NCBI GenBank assembly: GCA_009829735.1
Contig: CM020620.1
Span: forward strand, 16,636,354-16,700,353
Origin: Pyropia yezoensis
Taxonomy: Eukaryota > Rhodophyta > Bangiophyceae > Bangiales > Bangiaceae
Reading direction: 5' to 3'
DNA: 64,000 nt
The position numbers and the translations under genes are program-made. This document shows, in pieces, positions 53,557-64,000 of the stretch. The notes under the pieces are model-generated. The model saw nothing but the letters and a program-made list of their open reading frames with translations. It did not search any database and had not been told where the DNA came from. Each line of letters begins with the position of its first letter. The first letter of the stretch is position 1.

Positions 53557-55340
53557 GAGGGTGAGAAGTTCCTCATCCGTTGTGACCACCGCGCGTTGCA
53601 GTTCATCTTTAAGACGGACTGTACGAACACTCGTCTCAACCGGTGGAGGGTGCGACTGGCACCCTTCAACTTTGACATTGAATACCGACCTGGCAGGCAA
53701 CATGCCCTTGCCGACGGCCTCTCTCGGGTACCTACCGAGGGGCTGGACACTAACCCAGTCGATGAGGACATCCCCATCGTGGGGGTAGTCACGCGCTCGG
53801 GTCAGGTGTTGAACCCGAGGCGCCAGGGAACAAGAAGTACTTGCCCCTGTCCCTGGACGAGCTGGTGAAGGCCCAGTCCGAGGATCCCTTCTGCAAGTCG
53901 CAGAGGGATACACTGGATACAGTGGCGTAGACGCGGTTCTTTCTGGGAGACGATGGCCTCCTCATGAGGAGGGGGTATTCCAGGGGACCGAACAACTTGT
54001 CTTCCCCGCATCCCTCAAGGACAGTATCCTTGAGAGGGAGCACAACGCTCCCACGGGTGGACACCTGGGGTCTAGTAAACTGTACCAGACCCTGAGGACC
54101 AGGTACTACTGGCCGTCCATGGTGGTGGACATCTACAGTTGGGTGGCTGCCTGCACAAGTTGTGCACAGAATCGTCTGATGGAACGGCGGCCTACTACGG
54201 CTATGCTATTTGTTCCCGGCCAAGGAGCCCTTTGCCGCGTTGGCGATGGACATCCTTGGGCCACTGCCAGTGACCGAGGAGGGCAACCAGTACCTCCTGG
54301 TCATCTGTGACCGCTTCACGAAACTTACGCGAGCGATCCCACTGGCAGAGATCACGGCCATGTCGGTCGTGTCAGCCTTCCTAGATCACTGGGTTGCCGC
54401 GTATGGCATCCCAGATAGTACACTATCGGACAATGGACCGCAATTTGCGTCTGTACTGTTTCAGGGAGTGCTGGATATGTTGGGGGTTAAGGCAAACTAT
54501 GCCACCCCCTACCACCCACAAACTAATGGGCACGTGGAGCGCTTCAACAAAACTATTGTTAGGCAGCTGCGCCACTATGTGAGTGAGCACGTGAAGACGT
54601 GGGACCAATACATTTGTATCCTTACTACTGCCTACAATTCGTAGGTTCACTCATCTACAGGGGAAGTACCCCTCGCTTTTGTGACCCCCCGTCGCGTGCG
54701 GTCTATTGCCGTGCGGCGGTCGCTCCCAACTAGAGAGGATGGTGGCAGTACGCCTACTCCTACTGAGAGTAAGGCGGAGTTCGCCGCTAGGCTTGAAAAC
54801 CTCGTCCCTAAAGTCAGGGCTGAGATGGACAAAGCACAAAAGCGCTACAAGCGTACCTTTGACAAAAAGGTGCGCAATGCTAAACATGTCCCCGAGCAGG
54901 GTGACTGGGTGCTGGTACACTCGCACACCCCAACTGGGGGTAAGCTGGTATTCCAGACGAAGGGACCGTACCAGGTCCTTCGTACTGATGGGCGGCGCTT
55001 CACCATCGAAAGTGACGATGGGGTCCGCACAGTGAACGGACAGGACGTGGTCAAAGTTGCACCACCGCCTGCAGGCGACCCAGCTTGGGCGCGTGCTTTG
55101 GAAGCGTGGCGCCTCCCCTCACTGCCTGCGGCCAAACAGGGCCCGCAGGAGTACGTGTTCGATAAGTTCATCGACCACGGATGGGATGAAGACACTGACC
55201 GCCTCATGTTGAGGGTGCGTTGGTTTGGCTACAAAGCCAAGGATGATACGTGGGAGTATGTGGAGGACCTTCCCGCTGAGAAGGTCCGGGCGTACTGTGC
55301 CCGGAATGAGATAGACCCTAACAGCCCTCCCTCAACGTGA
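53557..55340 (+). pseudogene. Decayed pol (RNase H end, integrase, chromodomain) of element 3
   Basis: Starts in EGEKFLIRCDHRALQF and ends in the same VRAYCARNEIDPNS tail as element 2. Compared with that copy there is a one-base loss near 53812 and a GAG to TAG nonsense change near 53928. A one-base loss lies in a G run near 53972, an extra T near 54211, and a CAG to TAG stop at 54642-54644. The integrase catalytic text GQVERFN has become GHVERFN. The chromodomain part (54681-55340) is still open. Confidence 0.92.
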
Positions 55341-55439
55341 GGGAAGGCCGAACAACAGTGCCAAGAGAGTGCTTCAAGTCGAAGTGGTACGCAGAGTGGC
55401 TTTTAGCTACAGCCCTAACCCTCACACTCTCACAACAAA

Positions 55440-57393
55440 GGCAGCTACCAACTAGGCACGCATGCCAGACTCTCCCACTCCACGGCCCTCGCCCTCACGT
55501 GGAGGCGAGCGGCGAGACCCACGCCGATAACGGTCTCCACTTGTTGGAGGGGGCGGCGGCTCCAAGTCGGAACCGTCGCGCCCCTCACGGTCGCGCAAGT
55601 GGCGCCGACCGTGGCCACTCTTCTGCCTGGTCTTGCGCGCAAGTTTTCGACGCAGACGCTGGACAGACTCCGTCTCCGACGGGGTAGAGGACTCCGAAAC
55701 GGAGTAAGACATCGTCTTCCGATACGGAAGGAGAGCGCCGCGAGTGTCGGCGACGACGGCGAGGAGGCGAGTATGCCCGGCTCGCGCGACGTTTGCCACG
55801 CCCAAGTGGGGCTGGCTGGGGCATAATAGCCCCAATGCGAGCCAACTCGGCTGTCATAAACTCCGCCACCGACTCGCAACTCGCGGTCGCCACTGCAGTA
55901 CGAACGCGCTCCTCAAGTTGAGGAGTCTCGGAACTCTGTAGGGTTGCGGTCGACGCGGCCAACCTGGAAATGGTGCGCACCAACGTGGTGATCATCATCT
56001 CTGAGGATTAGAGGCGTGGGCGGTAACACCAACTTGGGGTATACCGTCAGGAGGGTGGCCCCCAAGTTGGGGGACACCGGGGTGGAAGACTCCACGGCCA
56101 CGCTGATCGGGATGTTCCCGTGAGGTTGGAAAGGAACAGGAGGAAGCGGAGGGGCCCGCCGAGGTGGCGGTACCCGGGTGTAACTGCGACCCCGACTTGG
56201 GGCCCCGCAGTGGGTTGAGTCATATGGTCATCATAGGACGGCACGGCCATAACTATGGGCTTGTCCGGGGGTGGCGCAGTGTGGCGATCCACCCCCGGGG
56301 CATACGGGTAGTCCCCGATGCCCAACCCCTCTCGTAGGACCACACGGCCGTCGTGAAGTTCACGAGCGACCCACACGAACTGGCGAAGTGCGCCATCGTC
56401 CTTGGGCCCACGAGTGGGGCGGCGCAACTTGTGCTCAATGCTCTTCCACTCGATAAACTTATGGAGCCGGAGCATCTCCTCAAGTAGAGTGAGTTATCCT
56501 GATGAGCACCCCTCAGCAACTAGCTGAGGGGTGAGCTGTTCCAAACCTTGGAGGAGCCGGAGGGGGAGATGCCAGAGCATCCCCCGCCGCTGAACACAGG
56601 ACACCCAGGTCGACATGACCCCGAGGAGCCACTGGGTGGCCAACATGGCCCACACCAGGTGATCAGGGGCAGCCGTGAACATGACGGAGCCGAAGTGGTC
56701 AAGCAACCGTGGCAACAACGCCGGGAACCCGTAGGGGACCTCAACTTGAGGCCACCACTCGGGCTTCTTCGGATAGTACTGCTCCTTACTGGCAGCAGAC
56801 TGTTGAGGAAACTCAAGTTGAGCCGAGGTCACCAAGTAGGGACCTCGCCGGAAGTCTTTCTCCATCCGCACATCAAAGTGATGAGTGTGCGGATCGGCCT
56901 CGTGGAGGTACGGTGGGCGAGTTGCCACAGCGTCCCACGTGAAGGTCGGCAAGTCGCCGGGACCCGGGATAATTCCCCCGCGGTCCACCATGGCCTTGGC
57001 ACGCTGAACGTCCTCAACCTCCTCATCGTCCAGGAAGGCAAACTGGTCCGTCCTGAAGCCGGCAGGCAACCCGACCCTACGGGGATACTTCTCTCGTAGG
57101 CGGTCCCATACCCGGCCCATCGCTGCGCCAAGTCGGCCACAGCGAAGAACAGTCAGCCCCTCCTCATAGAGAGGCCAAGCGGGGTAAAACCACCGCCCCA
57201 AGGCCTCACGCGGGACAACTTGTCCCGTCTCCGGGGGAGACCCCGCCGTCAACCCAAAGCCGGGTGACGCGGGAGTCCCGTCCCCCGGAGCGATCGCGGA
57301 GCCCCCGCCGGAAGTCCCGGCGGGTGCTGCCCCGTAGGAGGTGTCCTCCATGCGCTCGTCAAGAGAGTCCGTCTCCACTCCTGGAGTCGCCAT
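55440..57393 (-). pseudogene. Decayed antisense accessory ORF of element 3
   Basis: Homologous to aORF2 along its whole length. ATG 57393 opens MATPGVETDSLDERMEDTSY and the frame runs 299 codons, with FGSV and the RRGMLWHLP block, to a CAA to TAA change at about 56494-56496. The same frame then continues to a one-base loss in a G run near 56205. Later shifts (e.g. near 55990 and 55700) break the Arg/Ser-rich tail. It shows that the N-terminus belongs in frame with the main body. Confidence 0.88.
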
Positions 57394-57731
57394 GGCTCTC
57401 CCAAAGTTGAGGAGAGACGCTCTGGCTATCGCAGCACGAGACCCGCCTCGAGTTGAGGGGGACTCGGATCGTGGGTATACGGGTGGCCTCCCTAGCGTGG
57501 GGCGGCCCAGTGGAAGGTGAAGGGGAGGTGGTGGTGATGGTGAAGTGTGAACTGAGGAGAGCAGGCTGCCGAGTGGGCAAGCTTGAGAAGAGGGGCGGTC
57601 AACGTGACCGCCTCCACATCCGTGTTACGTACTCGATGGGGGACAGCAAGTCGCGCCCCCAACGCCGAGACGTGCGTTTACGCACCCCCTCACAGGGCCG
57701 ACCGGGTCGGTCGGAACTGAGGAGAGGGGAG

Positions 57732-58200
57732 TGTGGCAGTATTGACCCCCAGGTAGGGGGGCAACACGTGCCATGCAAGGGGCGGCAGGCCACTAGCCTG
57801 ATCCGTTCCTCCCCCTGCATTTGGGTCCATATTCCCTAAGTTTGGGATAGTTAGCTTAGTAGTAAATCCAACTTGGATTTGAGGGTTTTCTGCATTTATC
57901 GTCTTGAATTTTCGTGTGGCCCGGTGGGCAGGTGCTGGGGTGGGAGATTCTGAGTGGCGAGATTCTGAGTGGACCCTGGGGGGATAATGGGAGGGACAGC
58001 GGGGCTTGGCCCTGCGTCCCCGTCCCGACCAAGAAACTGTTGGACCACACACCATCCTCTTGTTTGTCCGTGGGGGGTTTGCCCCACAACAGGGACAGAG
58101 TGTGTGCGACTTGCACTTCTTCCGGTTCCCCCGACACGGGAGGCAGCCCTAGCACACCGCCCCAACTTGGGTGCCGTGTGTGCTAGTGGTTTTTGCCACA
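57732..58200 (+). repeat. 3' LTR of element 3
   Basis: 469 bp, TGTGGCA...TGCCACA, preceded by purine tract GAGGAGAGGGGAG. It is diverged from the element 2 LTRs, for example GTGCTAGTGGTTTTTGCC at its end versus GCGAGTGGTTTTTGCC. Confidence 0.93.
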
Positions 58201-58521
58201 TCTTCGAGCCCGCGACATAAAAAAAGACTCGCAGCCTGCACGCGCGGGAGCTACACGAGCTCTGGCGCCTCCACACAGGCCAGCTACACACGCACACGGC
58301 CGGCCCTCGACGCAAGAGAGCCCCCATTCCCGGAGCACCCATAAACACAAAAGACACTCTCACAACGGACAGAGGACGCCAAAAAAGCTCCATCTCCGCC
58401 GCGTCCTCACACGACAGACACTCTCATGACGAAAAGCCCACAAGACGAAACCCTCCTGCACGAGGCAGCCGCCCCAGATTCGAACCCCCCTCCACAACCA
58501 CCATTGCACGGCATAATGACC
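58201..58521. other. Spacer, nothing recognised
   Basis: Flank of element 3 and 3' region of the minus-strand gene. A GGTTCGAATC word on the minus strand near 58480 is not part of a foldable tRNA. Confidence 0.4.
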
Positions 58522-60830
58522 TCAGTTCAGGTCAGCTGCGTCGCCCTCTGTCGGTCCCTTGCCCGGGTACGCAGCAACGATACAGTTATCAGACCGATAC
58601 GACCCACATGGCCGGCGGAGTGACTGGCTCTCCAGCTCCAGGTTGCATGTGAACGTACATAACATCACGAACCGGGTGGGGGCAGACTCCTGCAACGTCG
58701 ACCACTCCACTGTCTCGCCGTCCTCCGGCCCACCTTGCACATAGCCGGAGTCAAGGGCCAGCTGGAACAGGTGGTGCATGTCAGGGGACACGGGGGTGAA
58801 CTCCATTGGAGCGATAGGAGTCAGCACCGGGCTCCGCTGTTCAGCCGAGGCATCCGAGTCACCTGCGGCACCCGCCGCACCTCCGGCACCCGCTGCACCT
58901 CCGGCATCAGCATCACCAGCCGTACCCGCCGCTCGCGCGGTACCCGCGGAACGTCGGGCACCAGCATCACCAGTCGTACCCGCCGCTCGCGCGGTACCCG
59001 CGGCACGTCGGGCACCTGGAGCCCCTGCCGCACCCGCCGCACCTGCCGCACCTGGAGCGTCTGCCGCACTCACAGCACCTGCCGCACCCGTGGCAACTGC
59101 CGTACCAGCGGAACCTGCGTCAACCGCCGCACCTACGTGACCCGCCGCACTGGCGGCACCGGCGGCATCAGCGGTACGAGCCGCACCTAGAGCTCCCCCC
59201 ACACGCCGTGAAGGACCAGCTGCTTCTTGTGCAGCTCCGGCCGGCGGTGCAGCAGCACGGTCCGTCGCCCCAGCCACGTACCGTGACAATGATCCAGGCT
59301 CGACAACCGCAGCAGCAGCCTCCCCAGACGCTGCGGCGTTGATCGCCGCTGGTAGAGCAGCAACTCCGTCCGCCGATGGTGCAGCATCCGCAGCGTCCAC
59401 CGGTGGAGCGACCCCAACCGATACAGGTTGAACCGCGTCCCGTGACCCCCCTCCCGGTGCGTCGCCCACAGTAGCAGCCGCCGGAGCTGGTGCCACACCG
59501 GGGGTCCCATTCGATCCAGCATCTGGACTGGGGCCGGGCAGCAACGGTGCATCTCTGTTCACGCCCGTCGACGCCCTCTCCTCGAATTCCTCGAGGCGTC
59601 CCTCTGCTCGCGCCGCTATCCAATCTTTCGAGGCGAAGATGATCTCGTATCTGCCGCCCACGTCAAAGGACAACACCTTGCGACAGGAAGTCTGCCACTT
59701 GCCTTCGCCTCGCCATGCGGGGTTCAGCATGAAGGGAAACTGAGCGAAGATCAGGACACCCCCATAAGGCCATGCCGAGTATGGCTTGACCTGTCCCAGC
59801 TTGAACGGCGGTCGCACCACGGTTGCTCGACGCTCCCCCTCCATCAGCGCCGTGGCCGCCATCACCAAGTGTTTCTCGAACTTGCGGGTCGTCCTCTTGT
59901 GCTGGACTGAGCGAGCTGACAGACCCACGGGCACGGGCACTACAGGGTCCGCCGCCGCTGCGCGCTTTGACCCACGTGCCGCCCGCGGCGAAGGGCTAGC
60001 GGGCTGGCGTCGACCATGAGCCGGCGCCCTGCGTGCGGTAGTTCCCACGCGACCGCGGTTATCGGCGTCCTCGGCCGGTCCGCCTTCCCCCCCCCCCCCC
60101 CCACAAACTTGGGGCCTAGCACGCGAAGCACGAGGTTGAAGGTCGCGTCGGGCCGGTGAGCTGCATCCCACGTCCACTCCAGCCGGATCACCAGCGTTTG
60201 CCCGGCTTCAGCTCCACCGATGAGGCCGTTCACGGAGCGACATACCTCTGGCATCGTTGCCGGTGGCTTAACCGCATGGGATATGTAGGACATATCCTGC
60301 ATGCTCAGCCCCTCTGGGCACTCCGCGTCCGTACCAGGAGATCCCATTAGTAAGTAGTCTCGCAGCTGCACGTTCCGCGCCAGCAGAGTATGATGGCGCT
60401 TCGTCGGGTTGATGCTCTGCTGCACCAGTTCGTCGTTGAGGCTGGCTGGCTGGTTCAAAATGTGTTTTTTTGCCTGTGGCGAGGCAAGCAGACAATCAGG
60501 GAGTTAAAATCCAGCAGACAACCAGGTGGCAGCGAGCCTACGGGACATCGCGAAGAAGGACCGCGTGAGAACCACGCGAGTGGTGTCATCTCTCTCCCAC
60601 CTCAAGCCGCCCACACCCCACTGAGCAAACACATGCAAGGAGACTCACTGAAGCGTAAGCGCGCGTCATAAACGTACCTGGACTCGCATTGCGATGTCCA
60701 TGTCCTCTTCATTGACGCAGAAGGCCTCCGCCAGGTGCCGTGCAGCTTGCGCCACCTTCCCCGACCCGAAAGATGTGTTGATGAAGGTCGCCAGCGCATT
60801 CGTGTCAGACTCCGTATGCGGAAACGCTTA
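58522..60830 (-). CDS. Unrecognised gene with Ala/Gly repeats; one intron and one homopolymer shift
   Basis: An upstream exon (about 60825-60678) reads ESDTNALATFINTSFGSGKV and ends EEDMDIAMRVQ before a GTACGT donor at 60677. The CAG acceptor at 60450-60452 leads in phase to PASLNDELVQQSINPTKRHH. The intron is therefore 228 bp, a multiple of three. This frame continues to VLRVLGPKFVGG, where a C run of about 15 bases (60090-60104, plus strand) shifts the frame. After it come GRVGTTARRAPAHGRRQP, a folded-looking part (KPYSAWPYGGVLIFAQFPFM, GRYEIIFASKDWIAARAEG), a long Ala/Gly/Pro-rich region with an 18-residue repeat, and a C-terminal part ending GPTEGDAADLN at 58522. A frame upstream (60831-61208) ends at a TAA joined to this exon; whether it belongs is unclear. 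No domain recognised. Confidence 0.5.
58915..59030. repeat. 54-bp tandem coding repeat
   Basis: Two near-identical 54-bp units (18 residues, RRAAGTARAAGTTGDAGA type on the minus strand) lie within a longer zone of shorter GCC-rich repeats at 58860-59190. Confidence 0.75.
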
Positions 60831-62932
60831 GTTGCGCTGGCTCAGGATTATCCTGAACAGGACGAGCAGGGGTAGGTTGTGTCCATTGCTACTGTCAATA
60901 TCAGTCACAGTTGCCACCGTACGGCACAGCAGGAAAACGTGTCCGCCGTCCGTCCACGCAAGGTCATTGTGCCAGAAAAGGACGATCCTTGACGCGGACG
61001 GGCAGCCGGGGGCCGAAGCGCGTGCGGGTGTGCGGTGCAGACGACGGGGATGCAGGCAATGCGGGCCCTCCTTGCAGCTGCGTACCTGTGCCCTGGCGGC
61101 AAGAACGCGAAACCTCCTGCGTGCCACCTTAAAAACCTCATCGTCGCCAGCCAGCCTCCTGCTTAGATGACGTACGCCGAAGAACCAGGCTGCACGCGAC
61201 GCATGCAAAGCACGTCCGAGCTAACGGCAACGGAGAACGCTAAAGCAACCCAGTTGGGCGTGATGTGGAGGGTGGTGCAGCGGCCGCGGGGGTCGTGTCC
61301 CCCGGCGAGCGCCAACGCTGGCGTTGGCGCAAGTATGCCTGCGTGCACATCGTTGCGACTAGCAAGTGTGTGCAGCGAATTGCACTTCAAGTGCTCCGGC
61401 GTGCACTCTTGTGCAGTGGCGTTGACTGTCAGCGTGACAAGGTTTGTGACGATCAGTGCTGGAATTCGCACCGACGTGCACCCACACGCAGTGTGGCACA
61501 CATAAAGATCAGGGAGGGCAGCTGTGCCATACGTACGTTACGTCATCGCCCGATCTGGCCTTCTCTGGTCCCGGTGACGTTGGACACAACGGCACGCACT
61601 CGCCCATTCGAGTCACTTACGTTGACAGTTGTGCTTGACTGATCCCGGGTTACGACTTGCAGTGACTGCTTCGGAGCCCACCGGGAGCTCTAATGGTGTC
61701 TTTGCTGGCTGAGAGGACACTTCTTGAATCATTAGGATCATCCCAACACAATCTGATTCGGTTTCCCACTCTGCGGCAAGCTTTTCAACGCGAATAGGGA
61801 TGCACATGAATTATGCTTGGGACAAACAGACAACGACTGTAAGCAGACCTAATGGGGAAGCCACCCGGGGCACACTCCCATCCCGACGTCGGCGGCGCCA
61901 GCTGCGTCGCTGTCGTCGTCATCATCACGCTCGTCTCCAGCGGATCTGCCGTCGCCATGTTGGGGATCATGCCCGGCAACGCCGACGTCGCGGTAACCAC
62001 GGTGTTTGTCACCCGGATCCGCCACCACATTGACACTGCTATGACCACCACCACCGCCGTGGCCCGCCCCCTAGCCGTTGCAGCCACCGGTGCGGAGCTG
62101 TTCCTTTTGAAGTGCATATCGGGAGGTAGTCGGGGATCGCTGCTTTGCCTGGGATCCAAGCATCGCTGGGTGGGCAGCGATCTACCGTCTGCCTCTTTGT
62201 TGTGTATCTTCTTGTGGATCGCAATTCCCCGTGGCTGCGCACGGCCCCCCCTTCCCCTCTCGCCCCCCCCTCCACCCTTTTTTTCGGCCTCCTCCAAGGG
62301 CCAGCACGGGCTTCCGGTGGTTGCCCGAGGCGGCGACAAGGCGCCCACATTGGCGCCGCTCGGCGGGGACGAGCGGGCCTTGGAGACCGACGGGGTGACG
62401 GCGGCTGGCAGACGGCCGGCCTCGACGGCCGCGTCGGCAGCGGCGGAAAGAGGCGCTACGGGCATTGCCGCGGCGGCGGGGTGGTGGCGCTGGGCGAGGT
62501 GGTCCAAGACCCCCTCACCTGCCGTTCCACGCCAACGGCGGCCTCCGTTGCCGCCGCCCCCGCCGCGGACCTGGCGGACAAGGATCGGGCCTCGGCTGGT
62601 GCCTCGGTTCAACGGACGGCGGCGGCGCCAAGGGGAGACGCGGTGGGGACGTTGACGGGCGGTGGGGTGACGGCGCGCGGCAGACCGCCGGCGGCGGAAG
62701 AGGGAGGTGCGAGCGGCAGCGGGGTGGTGGGGGAGCGCGCAGGGGCCCTCTGCCGCCCCTCTCCCGCCACGACCAGGCGCTTGGGTTCACCATCCACACC
62801 ATTAGCGCTGGCTGCCGACGCTGCAGTCGCGGCTGCAGCGGCGCTTGCCGGCAGGGGCCCGCCCGCTGAGCACGCGCCCGCCGCCAGCTGGTATAGCCTT
62901 TGCGGCCGTGGCCGGCGCTTGGTGAGAAGAGT
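60831..62932. other. Unassigned region
   Basis: Contains overlapping ORFs on both strands. A plus-strand frame at 61852-62655 has a hydrophobic stretch (CVAVVVIITLVSSGSAVAML) but becomes low-complexity. A plus-strand frame at 62145-63095 could be a 5' exon of the right-edge gene. None is firm. Confidence 0.3.
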
Positions 62933-64000
62933 ATGCAAGCAGCGGGCCGCCAGTCCACCCCCGCCACCGCCGCCGCCACTACGGCCACGGCCGCGGCCGC
63001 CACAGACACCGCCGCAGCTGACACTGCCGCCACCGAAGCGGCCACCGTTGACGTGGCAACGACAACAGCGGCGACGGCAGTCGGCGCAGCCTTAACTGCG
63101 GTCGTCGCCACCGTCGAGCCTTCAAAGGTGTGTGGCATTGGTCTGTCGGCCGAGCAGCAGCCTCGGCCTCGGCGGTCACGGGCAGACACGGTGGCGCGTT
63201 TGGCCACGTACCACGCCCTGCGGCCGGTAGGTGGGAGGCAGTGCGACCGGCGGGAGGAGAACCGCCGCATCTACCTGCGACGGCTGACGCGCAAGGTGGC
63301 GGTCACTGCCGCGGCCGACGAGGCGGGCGTGGTGGTGGCAGGCTCGCTGCCGGGGTTGTCGGTGGTAAAACTGTATAAGGGGGAAGCGGGGACCGCTGCC
63401 GCCGACACCGCCGCCATCAACGCCGCCTCCGCTCTCAGGCTGGGCGGAGGGCTCAACGGGGTCGCGCCATCGCTCATCGTGGACGACGACGTTGAGGCAA
63501 TCCAATTGAAAGCTGTCGTTTGTCACCGTGCGTTGGTGGGCACGTTGCGGGGCAGCGGCGCAGCTTCCCCCCCCCGGCTGCCACGCTCGCCAACGGCGTT
63601 GAAGACGATGGCAGCATCGGGAACGGGTGCGGTTCTGGGGAACAGGGCGGCAGCGGCGACACGCTCTCAACACTGTCGCCCCACACACTGCCCCAGCAAT
63701 TGCCGCCGCCGGCGGGCAGAGGGGCGGCGGCGGGGGCAGCTGAGGCGACGACGGCGCAGGGGGCGGCGCTACAAGCACCCGCCCCACCCCCCTGCCAAGC
63801 CGCGGCTCGGCAGGCGCCATCCTCCCCTCGGCCATCCCCTTCTAGTCACTGAAGCGGGACCCCTTAGACGCGCTCGCGTCGGCGCTGGTGGCGTACGTGT
63901 GGGAGGGGCAGCTCGCCGTCGCTGCGGCGGTGATGACTGCCACAGCGCGCGCTGTGGCCGCCGAGGCAGTTGGCGGCCGCGCGGTGGTGCCAGAACCAGA
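62933..64000 (+). CDS. Unrecognised protein, 3' end beyond the window
   Basis: From ATG 62933 the frame stays open to the right edge (356 codons). The first ~60 residues are Thr/Ala repeats. The section GIGLSAEQQPRPRRSRADTV ... REENRRIYLRRLTRKVAVTA ... LPGLSVVKLYKGEAGTAAAD ... APSLIVDDDVEAIQLKAVVC looks like folded protein. After a C run at about 63570-63578 the text turns Arg-rich. Another plus frame near the right edge (RDPLDALASALVAYVWEGQL) looks more natural, so at least one shift or intron is likely. No family recognised. Confidence 0.4.
   Translation, partial: MQAAGRQSTPATAAATTATAAAATDTAAADTAATEAATVDVATTTAATAVGAALTAVVATVEPSKVCGIGLSAEQQPRPRRSRADTVARLATYHALRPVGGRQCDRREENRRIYLRRLTRKVAVTAAADEAGVVVAGSLPGLSVVKLYKGEAGTAAADTAAINAASALRLGGGLNGVAPSLIVDDDVEAIQLKAVVCHRALVGTLRGSGAASPPRLPRSPTALKTMAASGTGAVLGNRAAAATRSQHCRPTHCPSNCRRRRAEGRRRGQLRRRRRRGRRYKHPPHPPAKPRLGRRHPPLGHPLLVTEAGPLRRARVGAGGVRVGGAARRRCGGDDCHSARCGRRGSWRPRGGARTR

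Larger units (their letters stand above)
53557..58200 (+). mobile_element. Decayed 3' half of an element-2-family retrotransposon (element 3)
   Basis: Plus-strand copy with pol from RNase H onward, the antisense ORF, purine tract and 3' LTR in the same order as element 2. The 5' part is lost in the gap. The coding parts are broken by point changes, in contrast to intact element 2. Confidence 0.93.

Noticed and set aside
52661..53913. ORFs running through the N block
   Set aside because: They exist only because N was treated as non-stop; both sides are unrelated sequence.
58440..58520. Possible tRNA on the minus strand because of GGTTCGAATC
   Set aside because: The flanking bases do not pair as a T-arm, and no acceptor or anticodon arm can be drawn.

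Overview
This window is nuclear eukaryotic DNA, very GC-rich and low-complexity, dominated by transposable elements. There are no bacterial operons, Shine-Dalgarno sites or tRNA/rRNA genes. Introns are short and rare (one well-supported GT-AG intron of 228 bp at 60450-60677), host proteins are Ala/Pro/Gly-rich, and a 500-base block of N marks a scaffold join. Gene style, base composition and the transposon set (chromodomain Ty3/gypsy, PIF/Harbinger, KDZ-like DDE elements) would fit a bangiophyte red alga such as Porphyra/Pyropia. That assignment is inference, not shown by a marker gene.

Layout. 1-1558 (minus): 5' part of a Pro/Ser-rich protein that runs off the left edge. 2570-5052 (plus): protein disulfide isomerase-like gene with signal peptide, CGHC thioredoxin domain and C-terminal membrane helix, split by two apparent one-base shifts. 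6624-17445: complete Ty3/gypsy element 1 (plus) with near-identical LTRs and ATGCG target duplication. 17446-20703: spacer with a ~216-bp diverged direct repeat. 20704-30084: complete Ty3/gypsy element 2 (minus) with LTRs that look identical and ACCCG target duplication, inserted just upstream of a PIF/Harbinger-type transposase (30151-31637, broken). That transposase faces a MYB/SANT-like partner gene (33323-35516, minus, broken) across a GC-rich minisatellite. 38369-40070: degenerate pol fragment related to element 1. 41826-45116 and 48418-49656: decayed DDE transposases. 50731-50865: small BED-finger-like ORF. 51992-52363: secreted PAN/apple-like first exon. 53057-53556: assembly gap. 53557-58200: 3' half of a decayed element-2-family copy. 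58522-60830 (minus): unknown gene with Ala/Gly repeats. 62933-64000: unknown gene running off the right edge.

The most interesting observation is that both intact retrotransposons, although from clearly different families, carry a long ORF on the ANTISENSE strand between the end of pol and the 3' LTR (815 and 636 aa). The two antisense proteins share a spaced block (FGSV, about 40 residues, RxGxLxHLP, about 40 residues, W), so they look homologous. A third, decayed copy sits at the same place in element 3. The two families also share the same primer binding site and a related gag/pol junction in which pol has its own ATG at or just after the gag stop. The sense (gag, pol) and antisense genes therefore converge inside each element, and in element 1 the convergence point holds an array of 24-bp palindromic repeats.
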